From Stemphylium vesicarium (lineage: Eukaryota > Ascomycota > Dothideomycetes > Pleosporales > Pleosporaceae): DNA of 56,577 nucleotides. Every line of letters begins with the position of its first letter. Positions within the stretch are counted from its first letter, which is position 1. The translations under genes were made by a program, and so were the position numbers. The notes under the pieces are model-generated. The model searched no databases. It worked only from the letters and a program-made list of their open reading frames with translations, and was not told the origin of the DNA. The stretch spans positions 1 through 56,577 of the forward strand of contig QXCR01000172.1 in assembly GCA_004380135.1 (NCBI GenBank). The letters are read 5' to 3'. Shown here in pieces: positions 1 to 10,133 of the stretch.

Positions 1-1130
1 ACGGTACAGTCTTATGTTATAAAGGGGATTAACTTCGTTTCACCACCTAGCATCTCGCAGCCCAACCCATCCTAACCCCACACCTGGCTCTCCACCACCC
101 CGGCCATACTCTATGGCTCATACGCCTCCGCCCAATCCATCTCCTACCTATCCCCCTCTCTCACACCTACCCCCCTCGCCCTGGGCGTCTGCACCTCACC
201 CCCACACCGCACCTTCTTCCTCCAAGCCTTTCGCTACTATCTCTTGCTCCCTATCTTCCCTGCACAGCGCCCATCGTAGAAGACGTAAAATGGCTCAGGT
301 GTTCTGCACCAGCAACGTGAACACTGATAGTAGCAAAAAAACTTGACTCATTACTAGAGATGCTCATGGACGTGGCAGCAGTATGTCACGTACCCCTAAC
401 ACCCAAAGTGATGTTCAATTGCATTTGTAACGTAGAACCCCCACCGCTTCCCTTTCAATCCATCTAGACGCTCTGGTCAACCGCACCGCATAGACAGTAG
501 CAGACACGAGAGCAACACGTAAACATGGCTTGTTGTGGTGTGCGATAGTACTTACCTATTCGCCCACTACTGGTGTATTGGTTTTGTTTGATACTACATA
601 CCACTTCTATATATATGACTAGTAGACATATAGCTCACCCACCAGTCCTCGACAAAGACGAAGGCTTCCAACTGCACTATCTTGCACGCGGGTGTGGCAG
701 GAATGATGGTCTTGGGGGTTCTATTTCCTGCCAGGTGTTAATATCTGAAAAATGATAATGGGTACCATGGTGGAAGTATGGGGATATGTTTTGATGGGCT
801 GCAGAAAACAGAGGGCAGTATACTTTTTCTTCGGAAGGGAAAGGAGGGAGTTGGGGTGACCAAGTACGGGAGAGGAGAGAGAAAGGAAGGAATTGGGACG
901 AAGACATTGAAGGAGGAGATATGACAACAAGAGCAGAAGACAGTGCATCCATCGACGAAGACGAAAAAGATCAAAAAACTTCAATGCATAAAAGAGTATC
1001 ACACGCGCATATAAGATACAAAAAAGAGTAGACTATACTTCCAAGTCCCCCTTCAAAAACCACACCACTATTCCCGCACCACCAATCCCACAATGTCCAA
1101 CCCTTCCCCGACCCCCCTGCATTACCGCAC
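1..1130. other. 5' flank without a convincing gene
   Basis: No convincing coding region was found. Short frames here are proline/serine-rich, overlap one another on both strands and match no domain. The stretch at about 830-950 is purine-rich and probably belongs to the 3' untranslated region of the minus-strand PEX11 gene that ends at 1131. A gene entering from outside the window cannot be excluded for the first few hundred bases. Confidence 0.5.
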
Positions 1131-1976
1131 TCACGCAGTCTTCTTCCACGTGCTCCAAACACCCAGCAACGAACTCGTCGTTCCGGCAAGCCCCACAATG
1201 CCATCATCAAGCTCGACCCAGCCAAGTGCGGAGCTAGGAATGGTAATATCGCAAAGATCACTAATCAACTGCACCTTGACAGCGTTGAGCTCAACCTGCA
1301 GCTTCTTGGTCTCAACAACCTTCTCCGGGTCCGACGACGAGGTAATCGTCTTGTGGCGCTGGAGCAGCTGGTAGTACGAGTACAGGCCAGAGGCGATGGA
1401 GAAGCTGATTCCGGCGAACCAGGCGCGGTAGCCTTCGCGGAGGAGACGGGGTGCGAAGGAAGATTTCTTGATGGCGGTTGCGTCGAGCTAGATAAAATCG
1501 TTAGTCATTCATGGTTTCCATCTCTCATCTTGACTGCGGAACTTGTTATACGTACCACGCAAGCATTATCGCAAAGCATGTACAAAGCATAGCCCAACTG
1601 GCGTCCCACAGCCGTAAACCTCAGCACGGGATCCATGCTCTTCGCATCGCTGGCCACGGCCGCAGCCTTGAAGTGCTCGACAAACTTGCCCACGCGCATC
1701 AGCTTGCGCGTGGTGCCGAACGTCTTCTTGGTCGCATCAAAGGGCGCGATGGTCGACGCAGGCCGGTTGGTGCGGTAAAGGTACCATGCTAGGAAGCGGG
1801 AGAAGTATTGGAGCGTGCGGAGGACTTTGTCGCGTCCGACTGTTGGTTGGGCTTGTTAGTGGTGTGTATTGGGGTCGATAGGGAGTAGATGGGATTGAAA
1901 TGGACGTACCAGTCGTCGCAACAAACTTGAGGTAATGCGACACTGTCGGGTGGTAAACAAGCGCATCGGCAACCAT
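1131..1976 (-). CDS. PEX11: Peroxisomal membrane protein PEX11
   Basis: PEX11 is a peroxisomal membrane protein that elongates the membrane and promotes peroxisome proliferation and division. Three exons (1976-1910, 1839-1556, 1487-1131) join in frame to 235 residues, the usual length for fungal Pex11. The start was placed at the ATG opening MVADALVYHPTVSHYLKF, the conserved N terminus of the filamentous-fungal family; an in-frame ATG at 2060 would add 28 unlike residues. Next come the conserved segments TLQYFSRFLAWYLYRTN, RVGKFVEHF and the hydrophobic GRQLGYALYMLCDN, and the C terminus ends LLGVWSTWKKTA. Intron 1 has donor GTACGT and acceptor ACAG; intron 2 has GTACGT and CTAG. The gene lies tail-to-head with the cap methyltransferase upstream on the same strand. 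Identity is confident; the exon ends are read by eye. Confidence 0.93.
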
Positions 1977-2782
1977 CTTGTCGGCTTGACTATGCCCAAA
2001 GACGACGCTGAGTAGGTATCGCGAGGGTGAGAACAAGTCCAGCTTGCGGTTCAGCTTCAATCAAGACTATCAGACTATCCTGTCACGCTTAATCAACTGG
2101 AGAAAACGAGGATGCTGGTGATTCCGGGGGACGGCGGCGAAGGGTGGGTAAGAGGGAAGGAATGTCTGGGGATGTTGCTGTTGCTGCTTGCTATGTGCGG
2201 AGGCCCAGGTGCGGAAGCGCAGGGAGTCGGTCTTTGAACGTGATTGCCGGGGAAAACGCGACCACCTCGGCAACTCGATCCGCACGTCACATTGTCACAG
2301 GCTGCAGGGAAAAGAAGCCATAACTACGGCCGTCGCTGTAGACATTTTCGGCGGTGAGCAACGTGCATGTGAATATTAGACATGGACTTTTGCGCTTTGG
2401 GTTTAGTCTATTGTTTATTCTGTTTCCATGTCGTCGACTCGAGAAATGTTGATGTTGTTGTTGTTGTTGTGTATGCTGCTTCTGCGGACTGACAGTGCTC
2501 CTCCGATGGCGTTCGGGAGCTGCGAAAGTTACTCTATCGCAGGGTGACTCAACGCTTTTGTCATGGCTCCTGTTGATTACTTTCCCATTGCTCTGGAGAA
2601 AGCTACATCACAACTTTTTTTTCGCCGCATCTTCGCAGTCATAAAACATGTCATTGATCTCGCTCGACAGTGACCAAGCGCACTGATTCCGTCCCAACTA
2701 TCAAGATATTGTACAAATGTGATGATTTTTCCGTCTACCGACTTCAAAAATATGCATGCCAAACGCCATGAATGTAGCCCAC
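1977..2782. other. Intergenic: PEX11 promoter and cap-methyltransferase 3' flank
   Basis: No gene is supported here. It holds the upstream region of PEX11 and the 3' flank of the cap methyltransferase. A short TGT-trinucleotide microsatellite lies at about 2448-2472. Small frames on both strands show no family resemblance. Confidence 0.5.
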
Positions 2783-4165
2783 CTAGACCTTGTAGAAACA
2801 GAAAGCATGATAGAAATCCGCCGCTTCCAACTCTTCCTCCGATGTTAGCAGGCGGCCTGTCGCGCGGTCCCTGACCTTCATAACCTCGCTCAGTGGTCCA
2901 AGGACTGGGTCGTCCTTTTGCTCCTCCCAGACTTCTCTGAACGGCTTACGGTACTGCAATTCGAGGTTAAAGTCTTCTGCCAGCGCACGGAACGCTTCCC
3001 ATGGTACCACGTACTCCGGTGCCTCAACAGCCTCCGTCAGCCAGTATGAGTACTTCCAGCCATAGGGCGGACGGAATGTGCCATCAGGTGGTGTCTTGCC
3101 AGGGAACTTGACACTGTAGATGCTGTTGCCCCAACTGAAGCCTTCATCTTCGACCTCGCCGTCTTCTTGCTCCTCTGTGGCCTTTTCCTTGTCTTTCGCT
3201 TCGGTGGGCTTGTCGTCGTTCGCGTGCTCCGTGTCGGCCGGCTTGGGGCTGTCGAGGCTCTTCTCGGGATCCCAATCATCCTCATCGTCGCTTGCAAATG
3301 CGGGTCGGTCATCGTCGTCATCACCGCCGCTTACGTCGGGTGGTGCTGTGCCCTTGGCTTTGTGGTGCTCGATGACCTTTTGCGACAAAACGTCCGAGTT
3401 GGGTATGCAACCAATGAACCTTCCTCCCTTCTTCAACGCCCCTGCGACGTTTCGTAGCATGCCCTTGGCCTTGGCCTCGCTCTCGAATGCATAGTGCATA
3501 CAGAACATCATTGTGACCATGTCCCATCCACCACCACCCCAGCGCTGGCTCATGGCATTGCCCTGTCCCGCGCCAGGGTCGATACCGACGTCCTTGATGA
3601 TGGGAATGTCGCCTAACCACTCTCCGAAGCAGTCCTTAGCGTAGAACTCGCCATGAAACAAGCGCCTGTTCTTCCTCTGCATTTGCGCGAATCGATCCTT
3701 GGCTTGCTTGATAGAGACGTCTGCCGGGTCACAGCCAACGTAGAGCTCGACCTTTCTCGACTTCTCCCATTTTCCTAGATCGCCGCCCTTTCCACAGCCA
3801 ACGTCCAAGATCTTCAGGTTCCGCTCGTCGCCAATGAACTTTTGGATAATGGATGACTTGACCCAGTTGTTGAAGCTGCGCAACCCCTTGATCTTGCTGT
3901 CCGTGTTGCGCCACTCACGGCCTCGCTCAGGAACCATGTTGTAGTGCTGCTTGACGACATCGTGCACGCCTCTCTGCGCAGCCTCCTGATGCGCTCTTTT
4001 AGCCGCCTCTTCCTCCCTGGCTTGCTGTCGCTTCCGCGCAGCTTCTCTGTCGGCGGCTGACACTCGTGCACCCGCTCCAGGGCGCTTTCGTTGACGGGGT
4101 GGTGAGCGTGAAGGCGAGCGTGAGGGCGAGCGTGCGCGCTTTCTGTTCTGGTCGTTGCTCGCCAT
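2783..4165 (-). CDS. ABD1: mRNA cap guanine-N7 methyltransferase
   Basis: This nuclear enzyme transfers a methyl group from S-adenosylmethionine to N7 of the guanine cap of nascent mRNA. Single exon, 460 residues. The ATG at 4165 was chosen because it begins a typical basic tail (MASNDQNRKRARSPSRSP); an in-frame ATG at 4393 would add 76 unremarkable residues. The core begins near residue 70 with HYNMVPERGREWR and SKIKGLRSFNNWVKS. The SAM-binding motif ILDVGCGKGGDLGKW is at about 119-133, VGCDPADVSI at about 143-152 and FCMHYAFES near 221-229. The C terminus ends AADFYHAFCFYKV. A long acidic insert (about residues 285-345, rich in D and E) interrupts the catalytic domain, as in some fungal homologues. 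It is divergent from RPN7 with 367 bp between start codons. The gene symbol follows the yeast name. Confidence 0.92.
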   Translation of the reverse strand: MASNDQNRKRARSPSRSPSRSPPRQRKRPGAGARVSAADREAARKRQQAREEEAAKRAHQEAAQRGVHDVVKQHYNMVPERGREWRNTDSKIKGLRSFNNWVKSSIIQKFIGDERNLKILDVGCGKGGDLGKWEKSRKVELYVGCDPADVSIKQAKDRFAQMQRKNRRLFHGEFYAKDCFGEWLGDIPIIKDVGIDPGAGQGNAMSQRWGGGGWDMVTMMFCMHYAFESEAKAKGMLRNVAGALKKGGRFIGCIPNSDVLSQKVIEHHKAKGTAPPDVSGGDDDDDRPAFASDDEDDWDPEKSLDSPKPADTEHANDDKPTEAKDKEKATEEQEDGEVEDEGFSWGNSIYSVKFPGKTPPDGTFRPPYGWKYSYWLTEAVEAPEYVVPWEAFRALAEDFNLELQYRKPFREVWEEQKDDPVLGPLSEVMKVRDRATGRLLTSEEELEAADFYHAFCFYKV

Positions 4166-4532
4166 ATTGCAATTGCCGTGCAGCGCGTTTACTGGCGGCT
4201 TTGACGTCCGACGCGTTGGTGAAGACGGACTGTCCGCAGTGGTTCGTGAGGTTGATTCCCGAGGGGAAAAGGTAGAAAGTGAGATCGGGATCAGATTCCC
4301 ATCAATGTTTAGAACCTTAGTAATCGAAGATGAGAAAGTAGAAGGAGCATCTGCGTTGTTCGTTGTTCTAGTTTCCGCGCATCGACCGTTCAAGTCCGTG
4401 CGCGAGCTTTACCTGCGGAAGTCCAGCGGCGGGCAAGAGGCTCCATCATCATATCAACATCGCCCACGACACCACACCGTCCGCCTTTACCCCCCACAAA
4501 CTCACCCTCTGCATCCCAAACCAACCACCAAG
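4166..4532. promoter_or_regulatory. Divergent promoter between ABD1 and RPN7
   Basis: The 367 bp between the two start codons must carry the upstream elements of both genes, because both proteins begin at its edges and are transcribed away from each other. No TATA box is obvious. The RPN7 side is C-rich with an unstructured CACC/CCACC leader just before the ATG. Promoter function is inferred from position only. Confidence 0.5.
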
Positions 4533-6090
4533 ATGGGTGATCCGCAATTCGCCAAGTATCCCGACCTCCAGCTGTCGCAGCACATCTTCCAGCTCACGAA
4601 TCCCGCCGCCTCGAAACAAGCAAAGCAAGCAGCGTTGAAGTCGGTCCAAGATGGCATCACCGAGAACAAGATGGCGCCGCTCTACCGCTATCTCGCACAC
4701 CCGACAGATGGCGTCCTCAATGCACCTGGCGAGGGCAGCGCCGACCAGCCCAACAAGAACCGGAGACCCTCTGCCAGCTTAGCGACCATGCTTGCCACAC
4801 GGACTCCGTCATTAGAAGTACCACTCGCCTGGGACGAGAAGCTGTATGAGAGCCTCAAAGCCGAGAGCGAGAAGGAGCTGGAGGCGATACAGAAGGAGGA
4901 AGAAGAGGCAGAGGAGAAGGCAGGCGAGACCGAAGTGCAGGCTGCGCGGGGCAAGCGCGCAGAGCTGTACAACCGCATAGGCGACAAGGTATATCAGAGA
5001 TTCAGCGTGTTAAACTGGCCCCACTAACAATGTGTAGGACAAAGCCATTGCCAGCTACGAGGCCATCTTCGAGAAGACGGGCATCCTGGGTACCAAGATC
5101 GACCTGGTACTCGCCATAATACGCGTAGCCTTCTTTTTCGGTGACAGGATACTGGCAAAGAAGTCGATTGACCGAGCGAGCGCCTTGGTAGAGAGCGGTG
5201 GTGACTGGGACCGCCGCAATCGTCTCAAGGCATACAGCGGATTACACTACCTCACCGTGCGATCACACTCACAGGCCGCCCCGCTGCTGCTCGACAGTCT
5301 GTCAACCTTTACCAGCTACGAACTATGCAGCTACTCGAACCTCGTCGTATACGCCATCCTTGCCGGCTCGGTATCGCTCAAGCGCGTTGACTTCAAGTCC
5401 AAGGTCGTGGATGCGCCAGAGATCAAGGCCATCGTTGGCACCTCGGAAGAGAAACTCTCAGCCATCACTGGACAGGCGTCTGCAGGACCAACCGCCGGCG
5501 ATGAGGAGATGGCCGATGCCTCTGGTTCAACCGCGACTCCTGTGCCGACACTCGTCAACCTCACTACCCTAGGCGGCGGACAGCAGGAGCAGGAAGTGCC
5601 GGTAGACTTCTCGCCCCTGGCCAAGCTCGTCAAGAGCCTGTACGAAGGTGACTACAAAGCCTTCTTTGGTGCTCTGGCCGAGGTGGAGACCAACTTCCTG
5701 AGCCAAGATCGCTACATGTTTGAGCACCGTGGCTGGTATGTGCGTGAGATGCGCCTGCGGGGCTACCAGCAGCTCCTCCAGTCATACCGTGTTGTGAGTC
5801 TGGAGAGCATGGCTAGGGACTTTGGCGTCACTGTTGATTTCCTCGACAAGTAAGTACCCGCAACAATGATTTCAATCCTGTATACTAATCATGACAGGGA
5901 CCTCGCTCGCTTCATCGCTGCCGACCGCATACCCTGCACCATCGACCGCGTCAAGGGCATCATCGAGACAAACAGACCCGACGACAAGAACAAGCAGTAC
6001 ACGGACGTGGTCAAGCAGGGTGATCAGCTCATTACCAAGCTGCAAAAGTACGGCCAGGCTGTCAGGCTGAGGGGAAGCGAGCGTGGTTAG
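4533..6090 (+). CDS. RPN7: 26S proteasome regulatory subunit RPN7
   Basis: Rpn7 (PSMD6) is a PCI-domain subunit of the proteasome lid that helps hold the 19S particle together. Exons 4533-4988, 5038-5849 and 5898-6090 join in frame to 486 residues. Intron 1 (GTATAT donor, CACTAAC branch point, TGTAG) falls at GDK/DK; intron 2 (GTAAGT, ACAG) falls within FLDK. Recognisable parts are the N-terminal MGDPQFAKYPDLQLSQHIF, the helical-repeat region DLVLAIIRVAFFFGDR, LKAYSGLHYLTVRSH, and the C-terminal PCI/winged-helix region from about residue 342 (FSPLAKLVKSLYEGDYKAFF, then VVSLESMARDFGVTVDFLD). A glutamate-rich segment (about 110-130) and an acidic insert with EEMADASGST are typical variable loops. 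Convergent evidence from length and motifs makes the identity firm. Confidence 0.93.
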
Positions 6091-7009
6091 ATGCCTGCCT
6101 TGAGCAGTTGAACGTGTAATGATCTTGGGACTCTGTAGACTTAGATGAATTCGGCGCAAATACTGCTGAATAAAAGACGACAGTAAAGATCCATCTCAGC
6201 ATGCTACTGCATTTGTTCTAGCTCTTTGACGGCCCCGACACCCGCGTTACATTGTCATATCTGCAACTTAGCTCCGCTATCTCCGGCTCGCAGCTCAACC
6301 GGAGGTGCCAGGAACATGCGGTGTGATAACGCGGGAGTAAGATTTCTTTTGACCTCGATACATGTCCACGCTATTTAGATATTATTCTGTATCATCGTGA
6401 CACCCACGCCCCCATTTCATTACTCGTTACAAGGTCGATTCCAAGCCATCGGTTTAGGGCCCACGCCAGAGGTGTGTGGGGTTGATCAGCCTTCAGGAGC
6501 CGCCGATAAGCAGCCAGGGTCCAGCAACAATGTCGCCGTCATCGGCTCTGACACAGACGTCTATCCGCTCAGTTTGCGCCCATTGCAATAGGGCAGGGCG
6601 AAATGGTGGCAACTTGGGTTCAAGAGGTATTTCGCTTCCTGCCGCTCTTTGCAAGCCCGTCAATCAAAGGGTCAGAGATTACCATGTCCGCAACGCGCCG
6701 CGCTACGAGGGGTCAGCATCGTAGTGGGAGAACGGGTACGACGAGTGGGGCACCACGCGACGCAGCATGAAAATTATAGACTACCCTTTGACGCATATCT
6801 CCTACGTGTTTCGAGTACGTCGCGGAAACTAGCATCTTCGGAGGATATACTTTTTCGCCCGAGCTAAGATATAGTCTGGACTTGCGCTCACCACTCCAGT
6901 TCTGTATAGACGCTTCACCTCGACCCCTCCCAACCTACCACTGCTCGCAGTAACCTCGCCGTTCCGACCCGCACCATCTTCACCTCACCTCCCGCACGCA
7001 CGCACCGCC
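6091..7009. other. Intergenic: promoter region of alanine transaminase
   Basis: No gene is supported in this 0.9-kb interval. The last 110 bp before the ATG at 7010 are a pyrimidine-rich leader (runs of CCTCC and CACC), common upstream of highly expressed fungal genes. Short frames at 6397-6867 overlap each other and lack any domain. Confidence 0.5.
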
Positions 7010-8593
7010 ATGTCCAAGGCTCCCCAGAAGGTGTTGCAGATTGGCAACATCAACCCGCACGTCAAGGCAGCCCAGTATGCTGTTCGCGGTGAACTAGCCG
7101 TCAAGTCGGAGGAGTACCGCGCGAAGCTGGCCAAGGGCGAGGGAAAGGACCTGCCTTTTGATACCGTCATCGCAGCCAACATTGGAAACCCACAGCAACT
7201 GGACCAGAAGCCCATCACATTCTTCAGACAGGTTGCGAGTATACTCGAGAACCCCGGTCTGTTGGAGCATGAGGATGTCTTGCTCAAGGGTCTGGGATAC
7301 AAGCCCGACGTTCTTGAGCGCGCGAGGAAGCTCTTGAAGGAGGTCAAGAGTGTAGGCGCATACAGCCAGAGCCAGGGTGCGCCCGGCATCAGGCAGAGTG
7401 TGGCCGAATACATTGAGCGTGCGTGCTGTAAGGTCCAAAACTGAGGCTTCAACTGACAAAAGACAGGTCGCGATGGCTACCCAGCCAAGTTCGAGGATAT
7501 CTACCTCAGTAACGGTGCTTCATCCGGTGTCAACACCCTCCTCCACACAATCTGCGCGTCGCCCGAGACCGGAATCATGGTCCCCATCCCACAATACCCT
7601 CTCTACACGGCGACTCTCTCCGTACTCAATGCTCGCTGCGTTCCATACTACCTCAACGAGGAGCAGGCTTGGGGTACATCGATGGAATCTATCCAAACAG
7701 CATATGACAAGGCCGTCAGTGAGGGTACCGATGTAAAGGCCATCTGCGTCATCAACCCGGGCAACCCCACTGGCGCATCGCTTCCCGCCGAGGACATCAA
7801 GGCTGTGCTCAAGTTCGCTGCTGAGAAGGGCGTTGTCGTCATCGCAGACGAGGTTTACCAGACCAACGTTTTCATCGGCGAGTTCATCTCTTTCAAGAAG
7901 GCGCTGCGTGACCTGCAGAAAGAAACACCCGGTCAATACGACCACCTGGAGCTTGCTTCCCTTCACTCAGTCTCCAAGGGCATGGTTGGCGAGTGTGGAC
8001 ACCGTGGAGGATACTTTGAGCTCATCGGTTTCGAGCCCGAGGTTGCGCAGGAGGTGTACAAGTTCATCTCCATCCAGCTGTGCCCCCCAGTGCTTGGTCA
8101 GTGCATCGTCGAGATGATGGTCAACCCACCGAAAGAGGGCGAGCCAAGCTACGAGCTGTATAAGCAAGAGTATGACGGTATCTTCAACGGCTTGAAGAAA
8201 CGCGCATATGCGCTGTATGAAGCCTTCAAGCAGATGGAGGGTGTTGAATGCAACGAGCCACAGGTCAGTGCAGTCTGATTACCTCGCCCGCTTTTTTGCC
8301 GAAACATCCGGAGCGCATAATACTGACTTGAACCCCAGGGCTCCATGTACCTCTTCCCCACCATCCACCTTCCTGAGAAGGCTGTACAACAGGCTAAGAA
8401 GGAAGGTCGCGCCCCAGATGAGTTCTACTGCTTCCGCATGCTTGATGCGACAGGTGTCTGCGTCGTCGCCGGAACCGGCTTTGGCCAAAAGGAAGGAACT
8501 CTGCATTTCAGGACAACTTTCCTTGCTCCTGGCACCGACTGGACAGGACGCATTGTCAAGTTCCACGAGGAATTTATGAAGGAGTTCAAGTAG
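7010..8593 (+). CDS. Alanine aminotransferase
   Basis: A PLP-dependent class I/II aminotransferase that interconverts alanine plus 2-oxoglutarate with pyruvate plus glutamate. Exons 7010-7418, 7467-8263 and 8339-8593 give 486 residues. Intron 1 (GTGCGT...ACAG) splits the Arg-Arg of IERRDGYPA; intron 2 (GTCAGT...CCAG) falls before GSMYLFPTIHLP. Diagnostic segments: NIGNPQQLDQKPITFFRQV near the N terminus, YSQSQGAPGIRQSVAEYI, YLSNGASSGV, VINPGNPTGASL, VVIADEVYQTNVF, and the PLP-lysine context LHSVSKGMVGECGHRGGY with Lys307. The C terminus has FGQKEGTLHFRTTFLAP. No N-terminal mitochondrial presequence is visible, so a cytosolic form is likely, although a longer upstream start cannot be ruled out. 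Confidence 0.94.
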
Positions 8594-9064
8594 GCTATGC
8601 GTTGATGGGAGACGTCAGGTAGACAGATTAGAATGTCATGATGACGAAATAGACATGTTACGAATTACAACACTCCATTCAAACTCAGCATTTACGCATT
8701 TATCTCCTCTGCTTGTAGCATTATGATACGAGCGTCGGCTAGCGGGGCGGGGTAAATAATGGCCATTCCTCCCGAGTGATGATCGCGAAATCGCAACTGC
8801 CGCGCAGTGTACCTGAATGGACCCTGGCCTTGGCTCCATGACATACGACATATAGGTAGCTGCACCCGCTTGCAATCCCATCGCGTGCTAAGGCTCATCT
8901 CAGTTTCGAGGTTCCTTTGCTTTTCTCAACGTCAGCTTCCTATCCAGTTGTTTGTTTGTGTTTTCATCATCTTTATCGTGCATTCGCTCTTACCGCTACA
9001 CCTAACACCTGATTAACCTGCATCTCCACGTCCCGTTCTCTCAAACCCTGCCCTTTGCGACAAT
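8594..9064. other. Intergenic, no gene seen
   Basis: Spacer between alanine transaminase and the F-box gene. The only notable point is a T-rich stretch (about 8915-8985) and a C-rich leader directly before the ATG at 9065. Frames on either strand show no resemblance to a known protein. Confidence 0.5.
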
Positions 9065-9562
9065 ATGGGTTCATCACGCATCGAAAAGCTCCCTGACGAA
9101 CTACTTGACCTGATCATGCACCAAATCGGCGACCGAACCGCACTCCACACGCTCTGCCTTGTGTCCAAAGACATCAACCGCATCGCGACGGCGCGACTTT
9201 ACGCGGACATTGCACTGGAAAAGGCCGACTTCAAGCACCTCCGCCCACTAGCGCTCTTATTTTGGACCTCTGAACCGCATCGCAAGGCGGTGCGAACCTT
9301 TTGCGTGCGCCATGCATACGGCGGCAACCTTGACCCATGGCCCCGTCACCCGGATCTCGACGGGATAATCAGAACGAACCTGGAGCTATACGTGAGACGG
9401 GGCGACCGCGAGCAGTGGTTCAACGAGGTCAGGGATGGCGCTGATTCGACGCGCATTGCGAGTCTGTTGTTGAGGAGCTTGCCCAATGTCATGACGATGC
9501 AATTACCTGGCTTTGAATTGGTTGATCCTGCGGTGCGAAAAACGGGGCTGCTCACCGTGTAG
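9065..9562 (+). CDS. Short F-box domain protein
   Basis: A 165-residue protein with an N-terminal F-box-like motif at about residues 7-50: KLPDELLDLIMHQIGDRTAL, then LCLVSKDINRIATARLYADI. F-box proteins usually bind Skp1 and present substrates to an SCF ubiquitin ligase. In filamentous fungi this type is normally 400-600 residues with a leucine-rich C-terminal half. Here the protein stops after LPNVMTMQLPGFELVDP, where the leucine-rich part would be starting, with a short unrelated tail KTGLLTV. It is therefore either a genuinely short form or a truncated gene. No F-box continuation was recognised in the 570 bp downstream. No target can be inferred. Confidence 0.7.
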   Translation: MGSSRIEKLPDELLDLIMHQIGDRTALHTLCLVSKDINRIATARLYADIALEKADFKHLRPLALLFWTSEPHRKAVRTFCVRHAYGGNLDPWPRHPDLDGIIRTNLELYVRRGDREQWFNEVRDGADSTRIASLLLRSLPNVMTMQLPGFELVDPAVRKTGLLTV

Positions 9563-10133
9563 CAGAATATGTCATAGCATAAAAGAGGGCATTACCATTT
9601 TCCCGGTCGTTGTTCAAGAGATGGTGCACGGGCGGTTCCGTAGCGCTTCTTTACTACCGAAATAACTGTGCTTATGGCTTCAATGAATACAGTTTGAGTT
9701 TCTAATATTGGGCTAAATACGGCATCGTTTATACGGCGACGAAAAGGCTTGTGCTTGCTTACATTGGCCATTGTACAGGAAATAAGTAGGGCACACGATG
9801 CAACCATGGTACCGAGACTCCAACCTGCACGAACGCGACGACACGTTCGTAATCCCATAGACCCTGTACCGGGCATCGTCTGTCTAGTGAGTACCGCTTT
9901 CAAACTTGATTCTTTGACAGCGACCCATTCGAAAAAGTGTTGTTGATATCTTGGAATGTGGGTATTCGCGATATCAAAACGGACTCTTGACCATGGTTAA
10001 ACGCGTTCGAAACTTTCACGAACCAAACTTGGGAATGAGGAAAAGTATTGATAAGATGAACAAATTCAACTTTCAAACTTTGCATTCCGTCTCCTCTCTC
10101 TAACATATATGCGAAGACGTTTGTACGATCAGA
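9563..10133. other. Intergenic: upstream region of MFS transporter
   Basis: Nothing convincing is encoded here. It lies where the missing C-terminal half of the F-box protein would be, but no leucine-rich repeat-like frame could be read on the plus strand. The last 150 bp are rich in A and T and lead into the exporter ATG at 10134. Confidence 0.5.

Noticed and set aside
3120..3494. Plus-strand serine-rich frame of 124 codons
   Set aside because: It is the complement of the acidic, codon-biased insert of the cap methyltransferase on the minus strand.
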